64,000 nucleotides of DNA from Limoniibacter endophyticus (GCF_014652835.1 NZ_BMZO01000005.1:1-64000), one strand, 5' to 3'. Numbered from the stretch's first letter, positions 8,752-17,381 are shown. A program made the numbers and translations. The notes: generated by a model not told the origin, from the sequence alone.

Positions 8752-9702
8752 ATGACTGCCGCACAAACCCAAAATGCGTCGCCCTCTGGCGACGCCGCGT
8801 CGCCCTCTGGCGACGCCGCGTTGCGCGATGTCGCGAATGCGCACAAGGCATTTCCGGTCGGACGCGGCACGCTCTGGCTGGTGACGGTTCTGATTGCGGG
8901 CAACTTCGCCTGGATCATAGCAAATAACGAGAATTTCGGTTGGCCGATCGTTGCGGAGTATTTCTTCAACCCGACCGTGATGAGCGGCCTTTATGTCAGC
9001 CTTGGCTTGACTGTCATCGCCATGTTCATCGGCGTTGTGCTCGGCCTGTTGCTCGCCATTGCGCGTCTTTCGGACGATGCTCTGGCCCGTTCGCTCGCAG
9101 GGCTCTTTATCTGGTTCTTCCGCGGTACACCGCTTCTGGTGCAGCTCATTTTCTGGTACAATCTGTCCACGCTGTTTCCGCAACTCTCCATCACGATCCC
9201 CTTCGGCCCGACCCTTGCAAGCTGGGATACGAACTCGGTCATCACCCCGATGACCGCAGCAATTGTCGGTCTCGCTTTGAACGAAGCGGCCTACATGGCC
9301 GAGATCATTCGCGGTGGCTTGCTTTCGGTTGAGCGCGGCCAGTCGGAAACGGCTGAAGCTTTCGGCATGACGCGGATACGCGCTCTGTGGCGCATTATCA
9401 TTCCGCAGGCGATGAAGTCGATCGTCCCGCCGACGGGCAATCAGCTTATCAGCATGATCAAGGCGACGTCGCTCGTCAGCGTCATCGCTATGGCTGATCT
9501 GCTTTACTCGGTTCAGTCGATCTACAATCGCACCTTTGAGATCGTGCCGATGCTCATGGTCGCGGTCATCTGGTATTTGCTGATCACCTCGATCCTAAAT
9601 GTCGGCCAGGGATATATCGAACGCTACTATGCACGTGGTGACCGTCGTACGGTCACCCCTCAGGCAAAGCCGGTGGTAGCGCAGCAGGAGGCAGCGCATT
9701 GA
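8752..9702 (+). CDS. Amino-acid ABC transporter permease
   Basis: A 316-residue inner-membrane permease of the HisM/GlnP type. It has a variable cytoplasmic N-terminus, about five to six membrane helices from residue 40, and the EAA-like loop [19 protein letters not shown] (about 202-220) that contacts the ATPase. Near the N-terminus the residues ASPSGDA occur twice in a row, encoded by a tandemly duplicated hairpin. It starts two bases after the binding-protein stop and overlaps the ATPase start. It imports the ligand of the upstream binding protein; homodimer use is likely because only one permease is present. Confidence 0.92.
   Translation: MTAAQTQNASPSGDAASPSGDAALRDVANAHKAFPVGRGTLWLVTVLIAGNFAWIIANNENFGWPIVAEYFFNPTVMSGLYVSLGLTVIAMFIGVVLGLLLAIARLSDDALARSLAGLFIWFFRGTPLLVQLIFWYNLSTLFPQLSITIPFGPTLASWDTNSVITPMTAAIVGLALNEAAYMAEIIRGGLLSVERGQSETAEAFGMTRIRALWRIIIPQAMKSIVPPTGNQLISMIKATSLVSVIAMADLLYSVQSIYNRTFEIVPMLMVAVIWYLLITSILNVGQGYIERYYARGDRRTVTPQAKPVVAQQEAAH
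8776..8816. repeat. Tandem 21-bp perfect hairpin duplication at the binding-protein/permease junction
   Basis: GCGTCGCCctctGGCGACGC is a perfect 8-bp stem with a 4-base loop. It occurs at 8776-8795 and again at 8797-8816, with a period of 21 bases, so the reading frame of the permease is kept. It begins 24 bases inside the permease gene, right after the binding-protein gene. It could stabilise the binding-protein mRNA or dampen permease translation, or be a small mobile palindromic element. Confidence 0.85.
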
Positions 9703-10475
9703 ACGCCGTCAACAAGCAACCGCTCGTTTCCGCCCGTAACGTGCATAAGTCTTTCGAAACGCTCGACGTTCTGAAGGGCATCGACTTAGATGTCTTCCCG
9801 GGGGAGGTGGTCGTCGTTCTGGGACCATCCGGCTCGGGAAAGTCGACCTTCCTGCGCTGCATCAACCATCTGGAGGCGATCAATCGCGGCTCCATCATGG
9901 TGGATGGCGATCAGATCGGGTACCGTTTGCGCAATAACCGCCTGGAGAAGCTGTCGAGCAACGCGATCGCCGTTCAGCGTCGCAAGATTGGCATGGTTTT
10001 CCAGCAGTTCAATCTCTATCCGCATATGACTGCGCTGGAGAATATCATCGAGGCACCGGTCGGTGTTCATGGTGAGAGTAAGGCCAGCGCCAAGGCTTAC
10101 GCCCGGGAATTGCTGAAGCGTGTTGGGCTTGAAGAAAAAGCCGACAGCTATCCACGTCAACTCTCGGGTGGTCAGCAGCAGCGCGTGGCGATTGCGCGTG
10201 CATTGGCCATCAAACCGAAGCTCATGCTTTTCGATGAGCCGACCTCGGCCCTTGATCCGGAACTGGTCGGTGAAGTGCTCGCGACCATGCGCGATCTTGC
10301 GGAGCAGGGGCTGACGATGATCGTTGTCACCCACGAGATCGGCTTCGCCCGGGAGGCTGCCGACCGGGTGGTTTTCATGGACGGCGGTCATATCGTGGAA
10401 ATGGGAACGCCGGATGAAGTCATTGGCAATCCGCAGCATCCGCGGACGCAATCCTTCCTGTCGCGCTTCTTGTAA
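9699..10475 (+). CDS. Amino-acid ABC transporter ATP-binding protein
   Basis: A 258-residue ATPase of the GlnQ/HisP class. The Walker [10 protein letters not shown], the Q-loop [10 protein letters not shown], the signature [14 protein letters not shown] and the Walker [15 protein letters not shown] are all present, in order. Translation starts at TTG 9699, overlapping the permease stop as ATTGA, with an AGGAGG ribosome site 8 bases before it. It energises the importer formed with the two preceding genes. A terminator-like hairpin follows six bases after the stop. Confidence 0.95.
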   Translation: MNAVNKQPLVSARNVHKSFETLDVLKGIDLDVFPGEVVVVLGPSGSGKSTFLRCINHLEAINRGSIMVDGDQIGYRLRNNRLEKLSSNAIAVQRRKIGMVFQQFNLYPHMTALENIIEAPVGVHGESKASAKAYARELLKRVGLEEKADSYPRQLSGGQQQRVAIARALAIKPKLMLFDEPTSALDPELVGEVLATMRDLAEQGLTMIVVTHEIGFAREAADRVVFMDGGHIVEMGTPDEVIGNPQHPRTQSFLSRFL

Positions 10476-10480
10476 TAATC

Positions 10481-10512
10481 AGGCCGCCCGTTTGTCTACG
10501 TGGCGGCCTTCT
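10481..10512 (+). terminator. Hairpin after the ABC ATPase gene
   Basis: AGGCCGCC (10481-10488) pairs with GGCGGCCT (10502-10509) across a 13-base loop, followed by the short pyrimidine run TCTTC. It lies between the ATPase stop and the amidohydrolase start. The U-run is weak, so it may only attenuate transcription into the amidohydrolase gene. Confidence 0.5.
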
Positions 10513-10532
10513 TCATCGTTGGAACAGTTTTA

Positions 10533-11714
10533 ATGTCTTCTCTCGATAATGCTTACGCCCGCCTTTCCGATTTCGATGAAATCGAAACGGAACTGAAGGA
10601 AATTCGCCACCACCTGCACGCTCATCCGGAACTCTCCTTTGAGGAGGCGGAAACGGCGCGCTTCGTTGCTGAAAGGCTGGAAGGCTGGGGATACGAGGTT
10701 ACGCGCAATGTCGGCGGTCATGGCGTCGTCGCGCGCCTGAGCGCTGGGACGAGCAAGCGCAGTATCGGCATTCGTGCCGACATGGACGCGCTACCCATCC
10801 TCGAAGAAACCGGCGTTGACTATGCCAGCACGGTACCGGGCAAGATGCATGCTTGCGGTCATGACGGGCATACGACCGTTCTTCTCGGAGCTGCGCAACA
10901 TCTCGCTAGGACACGCCGCTTCGATGGCACGGTGACACTGATCTTCCAACCTGCAGAAGAGGCTGGAAAGCCTTCGGGCGCACAGAAGATGATTGCCGAC
11001 GGGTTGTTCGATCGCTTTCCTATCGATGCGATCTTCGGTCTTCACAATCATCCGGGTGCGCCGGAAGGCACACTCCTGCTGCGTTCAGGGCCGATGATGG
11101 CATCCGCCGATACCGCGACGATCACAATCAAGGGCAAGGGTGGCCACGCTTCGCGCCCCCATCTGACGATCGATCCTGTCGTGGTCGCCTGCAATCTCGT
11201 CGTCGCCTTGCAGACGGTCGTATCGCGCAACGTCGATCCCACCCAGACCGCAGTCGTGACTGTCGGCACCATTCATGCCGGCGAAGCATCCAATGTCATT
11301 CCTGGATATGCCAAACTGACCGCCAGTATCCGCTGTTTCGATCCCGGCATTCGCAAACTTCTGGAAGAGCGCATTACCAAGCTCACGCATGCGGTGGTGG
11401 AAGGGTTCGGCGCCACGGTCGAGTTGGACTATGAGCACGGCTATCCCGTCGTTGTGAACTCGGATGCCGAAACGGTATTTGCGCGTGCGGTGGCGGAAGA
11501 GCTGGTTGGCAAAGATAAGGTCTCCACCTGCCATCTCATTCCGGGGAGCGAGGATTTTGCCTATTATCTGGAGCATAAGCCCGGCAGTTTCCTGCGTTTG
11601 GGTAACGGTGTGAATTCCGCGATACTGCACAGCTCGAAATATGATTTTGCCGATGCCAGCCTGACGACGGGCGCAGCCATGTGGGCGCGTTTGGTCGAAC
11701 GCTACCTGAGTTAA
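10533..11714 (+). CDS. M20-family amidohydrolase/peptidase (hippurate hydrolase-like)
   Basis: A 393-residue metal-dependent amidohydrolase of the M20D (IAA-amino acid/hippurate hydrolase) family, which cleaves N-acyl or amide bonds of amino-acid conjugates. Metal-site motifs are visible: IRADMDALPI, MHACGHDGHT, FQPAEEAG, FGLHNHP and, near the C-terminus, GSEDFAYYL and the final LHSSKYDF. No signal peptide is seen, so it is cytoplasmic. ATG 10533 was preferred over an in-frame start 33 bases upstream that would lie inside the hairpin region. Its position after the importer suggests that the imported compound is an acylated or amidated amino acid. Confidence 0.88.
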   Translation: MSSLDNAYARLSDFDEIETELKEIRHHLHAHPELSFEEAETARFVAERLEGWGYEVTRNVGGHGVVARLSAGTSKRSIGIRADMDALPILEETGVDYASTVPGKMHACGHDGHTTVLLGAAQHLARTRRFDGTVTLIFQPAEEAGKPSGAQKMIADGLFDRFPIDAIFGLHNHPGAPEGTLLLRSGPMMASADTATITIKGKGGHASRPHLTIDPVVVACNLVVALQTVVSRNVDPTQTAVVTVGTIHAGEASNVIPGYAKLTASIRCFDPGIRKLLEERITKLTHAVVEGFGATVELDYEHGYPVVVNSDAETVFARAVAEELVGKDKVSTCHLIPGSEDFAYYLEHKPGSFLRLGNGVNSAILHSSKYDFADASLTTGAAMWARLVERYLS

Positions 11715-11804
11715 GGTGTCATTGGTCCGGCAGCGTGTTGTCTGCCTGCGGGAATATTACCACTGTGGCTGCCCGCCCGGTCGCAGTGGTCGAACTGCGC
11801 AAGT

Positions 11805-11825
11805 CTTGCCGCTTAAAACGGCAAG
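11805..11825 (-). terminator. Hairpin overlapping the stop of the 31-residue ORF
   Basis: CTTGCCG (11805-11811) pairs with CGGCAAG (11819-11825) across a 7-base A/T-rich loop that holds the stop codon. No strong U-run follows, so it may be a weak terminator or an mRNA-stabilising stem. Confidence 0.35.
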
Positions 11826-11908
11826 GCAGTCACGATGCTGAACAACCCCGTGCCAACGATCCCCACGAGAAGCATACCGAATAGCAGCATGCGAAATTCT
11901 CCGTCCAT
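11813..11908 (-). CDS. Putative 31-residue single-span membrane protein
   Basis: A short ORF of 31 codons beginning MDGEFRMLLF, followed by a hydrophobic helix (GMLLVGIVGTGLFSIVTA) and ending LPF. A GGGGAAG Shine-Dalgarno stretch lies 4 bases before the ATG. The stop codon is embedded in a hairpin (CTTGCCG/CGGCAAG, 11805-11825) that could end the transcript. Length, charge pattern and ribosome site fit a small inner-membrane protein. No family is recognised. The rest of the 362-base gap between the amidohydrolase and the MFS gene shows only the terminator at 12028-12056. Confidence 0.45.
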   Translation of the reverse strand: MDGEFRMLLFGMLLVGIVGTGLFSIVTALPF

Positions 11909-12027
11909 GGTCTTCCCCGAAATCAGAACCAAGAGAAAACCTCCGGATCGTCAGTTGGATCCCTCGTGGACTTGCCAATCGTGAGACGGAGTTAAGAAGT
12001 AGCTAATATTCGTGGGTGGCATGGAGA

Positions 12028-12056
12028 AAAGGCCGGGCAAAGCAAGCCCGGCCTTT
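12028..12056 (-). terminator. Strong rho-independent terminator of the MFS gene
   Basis: AAAGGCCGGGC (12028-12038) and GCCCGGCCTTT (12046-12056) form an 11-bp stem with a 7-base loop. On the minus strand it is followed by TTTTCTCC, just downstream of the MFS stop codon. The plus-strand side also reads into TTTCTTC, so it may work in both directions. Confidence 0.85.
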
Positions 12057-12076
12057 CTTCGTACTGGCGGGTGAGA

Positions 12077-13381
12077 TCAGCTGCCAATATGGACAGGGCG
12101 GTTTCGGATCGCGTAAGCGGCGATCAGCGAAATCACGATCAGCACGAGAATGTAGATCGCGATCGGTGTCCAGTCATCGAACGTCGTCAGAAGCCAGGTG
12201 GCGATCAGTGGCGCCGTACCGCCTGCAATGGCCGCGCCGATCTGATAACCGAGCGTTACGCCGGTATAGCGCACGCGGGCCGGGAAGATTTCCGAGGAAA
12301 GCGTACCGAGAACGGCGGTGATCGGCGACCAGATGATGCCGAAGATGATGATAGTGGCGAGCGTCAGGTAGAGGACGCTGTTCGTATTGACCATCCAGAA
12401 ATAGGGGAACACGAACAGACCAAGCGCCACACAACCTACCGAGTAGACGGTCTTGCGACCAACATAATCGGACAAGAGGCCCATCAAGGGGATCATCAGC
12501 GTCGAAAGGCCTGCTCCGATCATGACTGCGGTCAGGACGTTTTCACGTGCGTAGCCAATGGTGGAGACCGCATAGCTGACGATGAAGGTCGAAAAGATGT
12601 AGAACGGTGCTGTCTCCACCACCTTGAGGCCAGCAGCAATCAACACTTCACGCCACTGCGTCGAAAGCGTCTCGACGAGGGGCATTCGCGAAACTTGACC
12701 TTCGGCCTTTGCTTTCTTGAAATCGGGCGTTTCGTCAATGCCGGCGCGAATCCACAAGCCAAGGAAGACGAGGCTCGCGCTCAGCAGGAAGGGAATGCGC
12801 CACCCCCAGGAGAGGAAGCTTTCTTCCGGCAGAAGAAGAAGGATCGTGGTGATCGAAAGCGTGGCCAGCAACATGCCTATCGTCACGCCGGTCTGCGGCA
12901 CGGAGCCAAAAAAGCCCTTTCGGTTCTTTGGCGCGTATTCATAGGCGAGGAGCAATGCACCACCCCATTCGCCGCCAATGCCGAGACCCTGCACAACGCG
13001 CAACGCGATCAGCAGGATCGGCGCCCAGATGCCAATCATCTCGTAAGTCGGCAGAAGGCCGATACCAACAGTTGCGGCGCCCATCAGGGAGAGCGTGATC
13101 ACAAGTGTCTTCTTGCGACCAATCCGGTCCCCCACATGCGCAAAAATGATGCCGCCAAATGGGCGAATGAAGAAGGTTAGAGAAAACGAAAGGTAGGAGA
13201 GGAGGAGGGCGATCGCCGGATCGGCAGCCGGGAAGAACAGCTTGTTGAAGACGAGCGCCGCGGCAGTTCCGTAAAGGAAATAGTCGAACCACTCGATGGA
13301 ACTGCCGATAAGACTGGCGACGAGAGCCTTGCGTCGATGCGCCGGGGAGGGCGGCGCAGTCTCGGTTGTTGAGATTGTCAT
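12077..13381 (-). CDS. MFS metabolite:H+ symporter (MHS family)
   Basis: A 434-residue transporter with twelve predicted membrane helices. The N-terminal signature of the MHS family is present (SSIEWFDYFLYG near residues 27-38, then FIRPFGG and DRIGRKKTL in the first cytoplasmic loop). The relatives ProP, ShiA and KgtP carry proline/betaine, shikimate or 2-oxoglutarate with protons. It is on the strand opposite the preceding amidohydrolase operon and has its own terminator. A weak AAGG ribosome site precedes the ATG. The substrate is not predictable. Confidence 0.9.
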   Translation of the reverse strand: MTISTTETAPPSPAHRRKALVASLIGSSIEWFDYFLYGTAAALVFNKLFFPAADPAIALLLSYLSFSLTFFIRPFGGIIFAHVGDRIGRKKTLVITLSLMGAATVGIGLLPTYEMIGIWAPILLIALRVVQGLGIGGEWGGALLLAYEYAPKNRKGFFGSVPQTGVTIGMLLATLSITTILLLLPEESFLSWGWRIPFLLSASLVFLGLWIRAGIDETPDFKKAKAEGQVSRMPLVETLSTQWREVLIAAGLKVVETAPFYIFSTFIVSYAVSTIGYARENVLTAVMIGAGLSTLMIPLMGLLSDYVGRKTVYSVGCVALGLFVFPYFWMVNTNSVLYLTLATIIIFGIIWSPITAVLGTLSSEIFPARVRYTGVTLGYQIGAAIAGGTAPLIATWLLTTFDDWTPIAIYILVLIVISLIAAYAIRNRPVHIGS

Positions 13382-13529
13382 TTGTTGCCTTGATGAATCA
13401 AATGTAATGGGACAGGCAACTTCTTTACGCTGGGAAAGGATGGAATTGCACCAATCCTAAAGTTGAATCCCCGCGATTATGACGAAAATGTGATGGACGT
13501 GTGGGCCGATACATGAAAAACCACGGCGC

Positions 13530-13694
13530 TTATCGCGACACGGTAGAGCTGCTCGCCGGGCGATTTTCGAGCGAACGGTAGAAGGCGTCCTTCTTGTTCT
13601 GCGATACGAAATGCCGTTCCCACGGGTCATAGAGATTGATGGAAGACTGCTTCTCCGAGGCAGGAGCCTCCGTTGTCCGATGCTTTTCACTCAT
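13530..13694 (-). CDS. Small hypothetical protein of 54 residues
   Basis: A 54-codon ORF starting MSEKHRTTEAPASEKQ, with a composition typical of real proteins in its middle (NLYDPWERHF, KKDAFYRSLE) and a Ser-rich end. A GAAGAGAT ribosome-site-like stretch precedes the ATG. It is hydrophilic with no membrane segment. It lies in the 615-base gap between the MFS gene and the GntR gene, and no family is recognised. Confidence 0.5.
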   Translation of the reverse strand: MSEKHRTTEAPASEKQSSINLYDPWERHFVSQNKKDAFYRSLENRPASSSTVSR

Positions 13695-13813
13695 TGGTAT
13701 CTCTTCATCAGTTTGTCGGCGTCATAAAGCGCTCCTGACCCAGGAGCAACTCACGAAGGCTTACGTCGGTGTAAGCAAGGTTGAGACCTGGCGCTCGGAG
13801 CCCAGATGCCCGC

Positions 13814-13829
13814 GTATCATCGATGATAC
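13814..13829. promoter_or_regulatory. Perfect 16-bp palindrome upstream of the GntR gene
   Basis: GTATCATCGATGATAC is a perfect palindrome of the kind bound by FCD-type GntR regulators. It lies about 210 bases before the GntR start and about 120 bases before the small minus-strand ORF. It is followed by a direct repeat, CCATTGTT-CGAA-CCATTGTT. A role as operator is likely, but the binding protein is inferred. Confidence 0.5.
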
Positions 13830-14005
13830 CATTGTTCGAACCATTGTTAAAAAGGTTTGCGCTGTGGGGTATATTGGTGCTTGAATTGCAGTTGCGTAGA
13901 CATTAAAGACCACGAAAGACGAAGTCGCAGCCATAATGTGACCGTTAGCGCCGGAGAAGACGAGCGTTCCGTCCATCTGGTAACCAAGCCATAAGAATGG
14001 GTTCG

Positions 14006-14023
14006 AACCAATCAGTATTGGTT
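14006..14023. promoter_or_regulatory. Inverted repeat just upstream of the GntR start (likely autoregulatory operator)
   Basis: AACCAAT-CAGT-ATTGGTT is a perfect 7-bp inverted repeat with a 4-base spacer. It sits between the upstream in-frame ATG (13997) and the preferred GTG start (14039). Its position over the 5' end fits repression of the operon by its own first gene. It also argues against the upstream ATG as the start. Confidence 0.5.
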
Positions 14024-14038
14024 TGGGGGAATTGCGTC

Positions 14039-14782
14039 GTGCTCGACAGTCAGTCTGAACATGCTTTGAAGCGGTTGCGATCGATGCTCACCGAAACATC
14101 CGGTTTGACCTCGACTCGACTTCCACCGGAGCGGCAGCTTGCGGATGCATTCGGAGTGGGGCGTCGTGCCATTCGCACAGCCCTCGAAGTTCTGGAAGAA
14201 GAGGGCGCGGTTTGGCGCAAGCAGGGAAGGGGCACCTTTGCCGGTCGTCCCGCGGCGTTGAACGGCTCCAATGCACGCAAACTTTCTGAACATACCAATC
14301 CCATCGAAGTCATGGATGTCCGCATCGAGATAGAACCGGCACTGGCCCGCATGGCTGCGGCGCGCGCCACGCCCAAGCTCATTCAGCAGCTTGAAAAGCT
14401 TGCGGAGAAGGCGGCCCAATCTGTCGATACACCGGAATGGGAGCAATGGGATGCCGCCTTCCATGCCAAGATTGCCGCGGCATCGGGCAATCAGCTTTTC
14501 ATCGCTATCATGGATCTCATCGACGGCATCCGCCACAATGGCCCCTGGCAGGATTTCCGCAGCCGTATGCGCTCCCGCGGCCGCACTGCTCTTTCCGTGG
14601 AGCAGCATGAAGCTGTGCTGAACGCGATCCGCCGCTTCCATCCTGCTGACGCCGAAGCCGCCATGCGCAGGCATCTGACCAGTTTGCGCGACGCCGTTCT
14701 GGTCGAACTCGGCGAACCGTCGAAACAGATGGCACCGAACGCCAAAGGTGCCGAAAACCGCTCCGAACATAATCAGAGATAA
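14039..14782 (+). CDS. GntR-family regulator with FCD domain
   Basis: A 247-residue regulator: an N-terminal GntR winged helix (RLPPERQLADAFGVGRRAIRTALEVLEEEG) and a C-terminal all-helical FCD ligand-binding domain. The metal/ligand residues of the FCD domain appear in VRIEIEPAL, FHAKIAAASGN and the final EQHEAVLNAI..RRHL segments. GTG 14039 with GGGGA upstream was chosen; ATG 13997 in the same frame is the alternative. It ends 10 bases before the peptide-binding protein gene, so it is the first gene of the operon it probably controls. Confidence 0.88.
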   Translation: MLDSQSEHALKRLRSMLTETSGLTSTRLPPERQLADAFGVGRRAIRTALEVLEEEGAVWRKQGRGTFAGRPAALNGSNARKLSEHTNPIEVMDVRIEIEPALARMAAARATPKLIQQLEKLAEKAAQSVDTPEWEQWDAAFHAKIAAASGNQLFIAIMDLIDGIRHNGPWQDFRSRMRSRGRTALSVEQHEAVLNAIRRFHPADAEAAMRRHLTSLRDAVLVELGEPSKQMAPNAKGAENRSEHNQR

Positions 14783-14792
14783 AGGGGATGTT

Positions 14793-16298
14793 ATGAGAAT
14801 GCTTTCCAAACTCGTTGCCAGCACTGCGCTGATCTGCGCTGTTGCTGCACCGTCCTTCGCCGCCGATCTGCGCATTGGCTTGCAGGATGATCCGGACGTG
14901 CTCGATCCGCATCGCGCCCGCACGTTTGTAGGCCGCATCGTCTTCACCTCCATGTGTGACAAGCTGTTCGATATTAACGAGAAGCTTGAAATCCAACCGC
15001 AGCTCGCCCAGGAATGGAGCTGGTCGGACGATGCCAAGACGTTGCACATCAAACTGCGCGAGAACGCGAAATTCCATGACGGCGCCCCGATCACGGCGGC
15101 CGATGTGAAGGCCAATCTCGAGCGCGCCAAGACCCTGCCTGACTCGCTGCGCAAGAGCGAAGTTGCTTCCATCGACGCGGTCGAGGTCATCGATGATATG
15201 ACTCTTGATATTAAGCTGACGAGCCCGGATGCCTCGTTGCTGTCGCAGTTGTCAGATCGCGCTGGCATGATCTTGTCGCCGAAAGCCTTCACGGATGGTG
15301 ACTTCGGACAGAACCCGGTCTGCTCCGGTCCCTATAAATTCGTCAGTCGTGTCCAGAATGATCGTCTCGTTCTTGAGAAATTCTCGGATCACTGGGATGC
15401 AGACAGTTACAATTTCGACAAGCTGACCTTCCTGCCGATCCAGGACACGACGGTACGTTTCGCAAACCTGCGCTCCGGTTCGCTCGACCTGATGGAACGT
15501 ATCGCTTCTTCCGATATCGAAGCTGCGAAGGGCGACAGTAATCTCGCTTTCTATCCTGTCACCGGTACGGGCTTTCAGTCGCTCACCTTCAACATGACGA
15601 AGGGCGATGAGAAGAGCTTCCCGATCGGCCACGATAAGCGCGTGCGCAAGGCTTTCGAATTGTCGATCGACCGCAACGCGATCAACGAAGTTGTCGGTCA
15701 GGGCCTGTTTACCCCGGCATATCAGCCCTTCCCGCCGGCAAGCTTTGCCTATGACAAGAAGTTCGAAACATCGACGCGCGATATTGAGAAGGCAAAGGCT
15801 CTGCTCGCCGAAGCCGGTGTCGAACGCGTCAAGCTTGAGATCTCCTACGGTAACAACTCCACCTCGCAACAGGTCTATGAGCTGATTCAGGCGATGGCTT
15901 CCGAAGCGGGCTTCGACATCTCGCTGCGCCCAACGGAATTTGCGGCATTGCAAAGCGCGCTGAAGGAAAAGAACTTCGAGGTAGCCCAGAGCGGCTGGTC
16001 AGGTCGTGCCGACCCGGATGGCAATATTCATCAGCACGTCACCTGCGAGGGTAATCTGAACGATGCTGCCTATTGCAATAAGGAAGTGGACGAGCTTCTC
16101 AACAAGGCCCGCTCCATGTCCGATCCGGCCGAGCGCAAGAAGGTCTACGATCAGGCGCAGGAAATCCTCCAGGACGAACTGCCGATCGTTTACCTCTACT
16201 ACCAGCCGTGGCCATTTGCGGCGACCGCCAAGCTTGAAGGTTTCACAGCCTATCCCGATGGGATGATCCGCCTCAAGGGCGTATCGCTCAAGCAGTAA
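14793..16298 (+). CDS. Peptide-type (family 5) ABC substrate-binding protein
   Basis: A 501-residue periplasmic protein of the DppA/OppA/GsiB class. The start at ATG 14793 follows AAGGGG and opens a signal peptide ending near SFA-A (about residues 1-23). The family signature is visible in WSWSDDAKTLHIKLRENAKFHDG (here read only as matching positions 82-104) and the C-terminal DELPIVYLYYQP. Such proteins bind di-/oligopeptides, glutathione or related compounds. It is followed by two permeases and, further on, a fused double ATPase, so the importer is complete. The gamma-glutamyltransferase-like enzyme in the operon suggests a gamma-glutamyl ligand. Confidence 0.92.
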   Translation: MRMLSKLVASTALICAVAAPSFAADLRIGLQDDPDVLDPHRARTFVGRIVFTSMCDKLFDINEKLEIQPQLAQEWSWSDDAKTLHIKLRENAKFHDGAPITAADVKANLERAKTLPDSLRKSEVASIDAVEVIDDMTLDIKLTSPDASLLSQLSDRAGMILSPKAFTDGDFGQNPVCSGPYKFVSRVQNDRLVLEKFSDHWDADSYNFDKLTFLPIQDTTVRFANLRSGSLDLMERIASSDIEAAKGDSNLAFYPVTGTGFQSLTFNMTKGDEKSFPIGHDKRVRKAFELSIDRNAINEVVGQGLFTPAYQPFPPASFAYDKKFETSTRDIEKAKALLAEAGVERVKLEISYGNNSTSQQVYELIQAMASEAGFDISLRPTEFAALQSALKEKNFEVAQSGWSGRADPDGNIHQHVTCEGNLNDAAYCNKEVDELLNKARSMSDPAERKKVYDQAQEILQDELPIVYLYYQPWPFAATAKLEGFTAYPDGMIRLKGVSLKQ

Positions 16299-16305
16299 TC
16301 ACAAT

Positions 16306-16339
16306 GTGCTTTCCGTGGCAGTATGGCGACGGAAAGCAC
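16306..16339 (+). other. Intercistronic 11-bp stem-loop after the binding-protein gene
   Basis: GTGCTTTCCGT (16306-16316) pairs perfectly with ACGGAAAGCAC (16329-16339) across a 12-base loop, 8 bases after the binding-protein stop. No U-run follows, so it is not a good terminator. Such stems commonly protect the 3' end of binding-protein mRNA and allow it to be made in excess over the permeases. Confidence 0.6.
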
Positions 16340-16433
16340 TGTTGCTCATGAAAAAGCTCTGCCCTTCCTGTTGATGGGGAGGTGGGTCCTTCATCGCCGC
16401 AAAATAAAGAAGAAATGGGGACTGGATTAGCCC

Positions 16434-17381
16434 ATGTTGACCTTGATCGCCCGGCGCTGCGTGGTTGTGCTGCCGACCCTTCTGATCGTTTCGATCCTCG
16501 TCTTCGGTATGCAGAAATTGCTGCCGGGCGATCCGATTCTCGCTATGGCGGGCGAGGATCGCGATCCCCAGACCATTGCTTATCTGCAAGAAAAATATCG
16601 TTTCAACGATCCGCTTCCCGTTCAGTATTTTGCATGGATCAAGCAAGTCCTGTCGGGTGATTTCGGCGAGTCGGTGCGCACGGGCGTGCCGGTCGGCGAA
16701 CTGATCCTGCAAAAGCTTCCGGTCACGATCCAGCTTGCTGCCTTCGCGATGGTCGTGGCTCTGGCTATCGGCGTTCCTGCGGGCGTTATTTCCGCCGTCC
16801 GAAAGGGAACGATTACCGATTACTCGATCAACGTCGCGGCTCTTTCCGGCCTCTCCATTCCAAACTTCTGGCTAGGCATTCTGCTCATCATGGTTGTGTC
16901 GGTCTATTGGCAGTTGCTTCCCTCGTCGGGCTATGTCTCCCCGCTCGAAGATCCCTGGCAGAACATCCGCACCATGATCATGCCGGCCGTCGTCCTCGGT
17001 ACGGGTCTTGCAGGCGTTCTGATGCGCCACACGCGCTCGGCGATGCTGGGTGTGCTGCGTTCGGATTATGTGCGGACGGCGCGCGCCAAGGGCCTCAACG
17101 AAAAGACCGTCATCCTGCGACATGCGCTGCGTAACGCCCTTGTGCCGATCATTACATTGTCGACGCTGCTTTTCGGTGAATTGCTGGCGGGTGCCGTACT
17201 CACCGAGCAGATTTTCACAATTCCGGGATTCGGCAAGCTGATCGTCGATGCCGTCTTCACGCGCGACTATGCCGTGGTGCAGGGTGTCGTACTTTGCACC
17301 GCCGTCGGTTTCATTCTGCTGAACCTGCTGGCCGACATTCTCTACATTCTCGTTAATCCGCGCCTGAGAGATGCATCATGA
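16434..17381 (+). CDS. Peptide-type ABC transporter permease (DppB-like)
   Basis: A 315-residue permease with an N-terminal membrane helix (residues 9-30), a periplasmic domain, then five further helices. The DppB-type loop VRTARAKGLNEKTVILRHALRNA is present near residues 212-234. GVVLCTAVGFILLNLLADILY near the C-terminus is also typical. It overlaps the next permease gene by four bases. It forms the channel together with the DppC-like protein. Confidence 0.95.
   Translation: MLTLIARRCVVVLPTLLIVSILVFGMQKLLPGDPILAMAGEDRDPQTIAYLQEKYRFNDPLPVQYFAWIKQVLSGDFGESVRTGVPVGELILQKLPVTIQLAAFAMVVALAIGVPAGVISAVRKGTITDYSINVAALSGLSIPNFWLGILLIMVVSVYWQLLPSSGYVSPLEDPWQNIRTMIMPAVVLGTGLAGVLMRHTRSAMLGVLRSDYVRTARAKGLNEKTVILRHALRNALVPIITLSTLLFGELLAGAVLTEQIFTIPGFGKLIVDAVFTRDYAVVQGVVLCTAVGFILLNLLADILYILVNPRLRDAS

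Noticed and set aside
12071-13180. 369-codon plus-strand ORF across the MFS gene
   Set aside because: It is antisense to a clear twelve-helix transporter and has a composition rich in Arg, Asp and His with no domain.
13761-13976. 71-codon minus-strand ORF upstream of the GntR gene
   Set aside because: It runs through both direct repeats and the 16-bp palindrome, has no convincing ribosome site, and no recognised family.
14012-15292. 426-codon minus-strand ORF over the GntR and binding-protein genes
   Set aside because: It spans two recognisable plus-strand genes and shows no protein motif.
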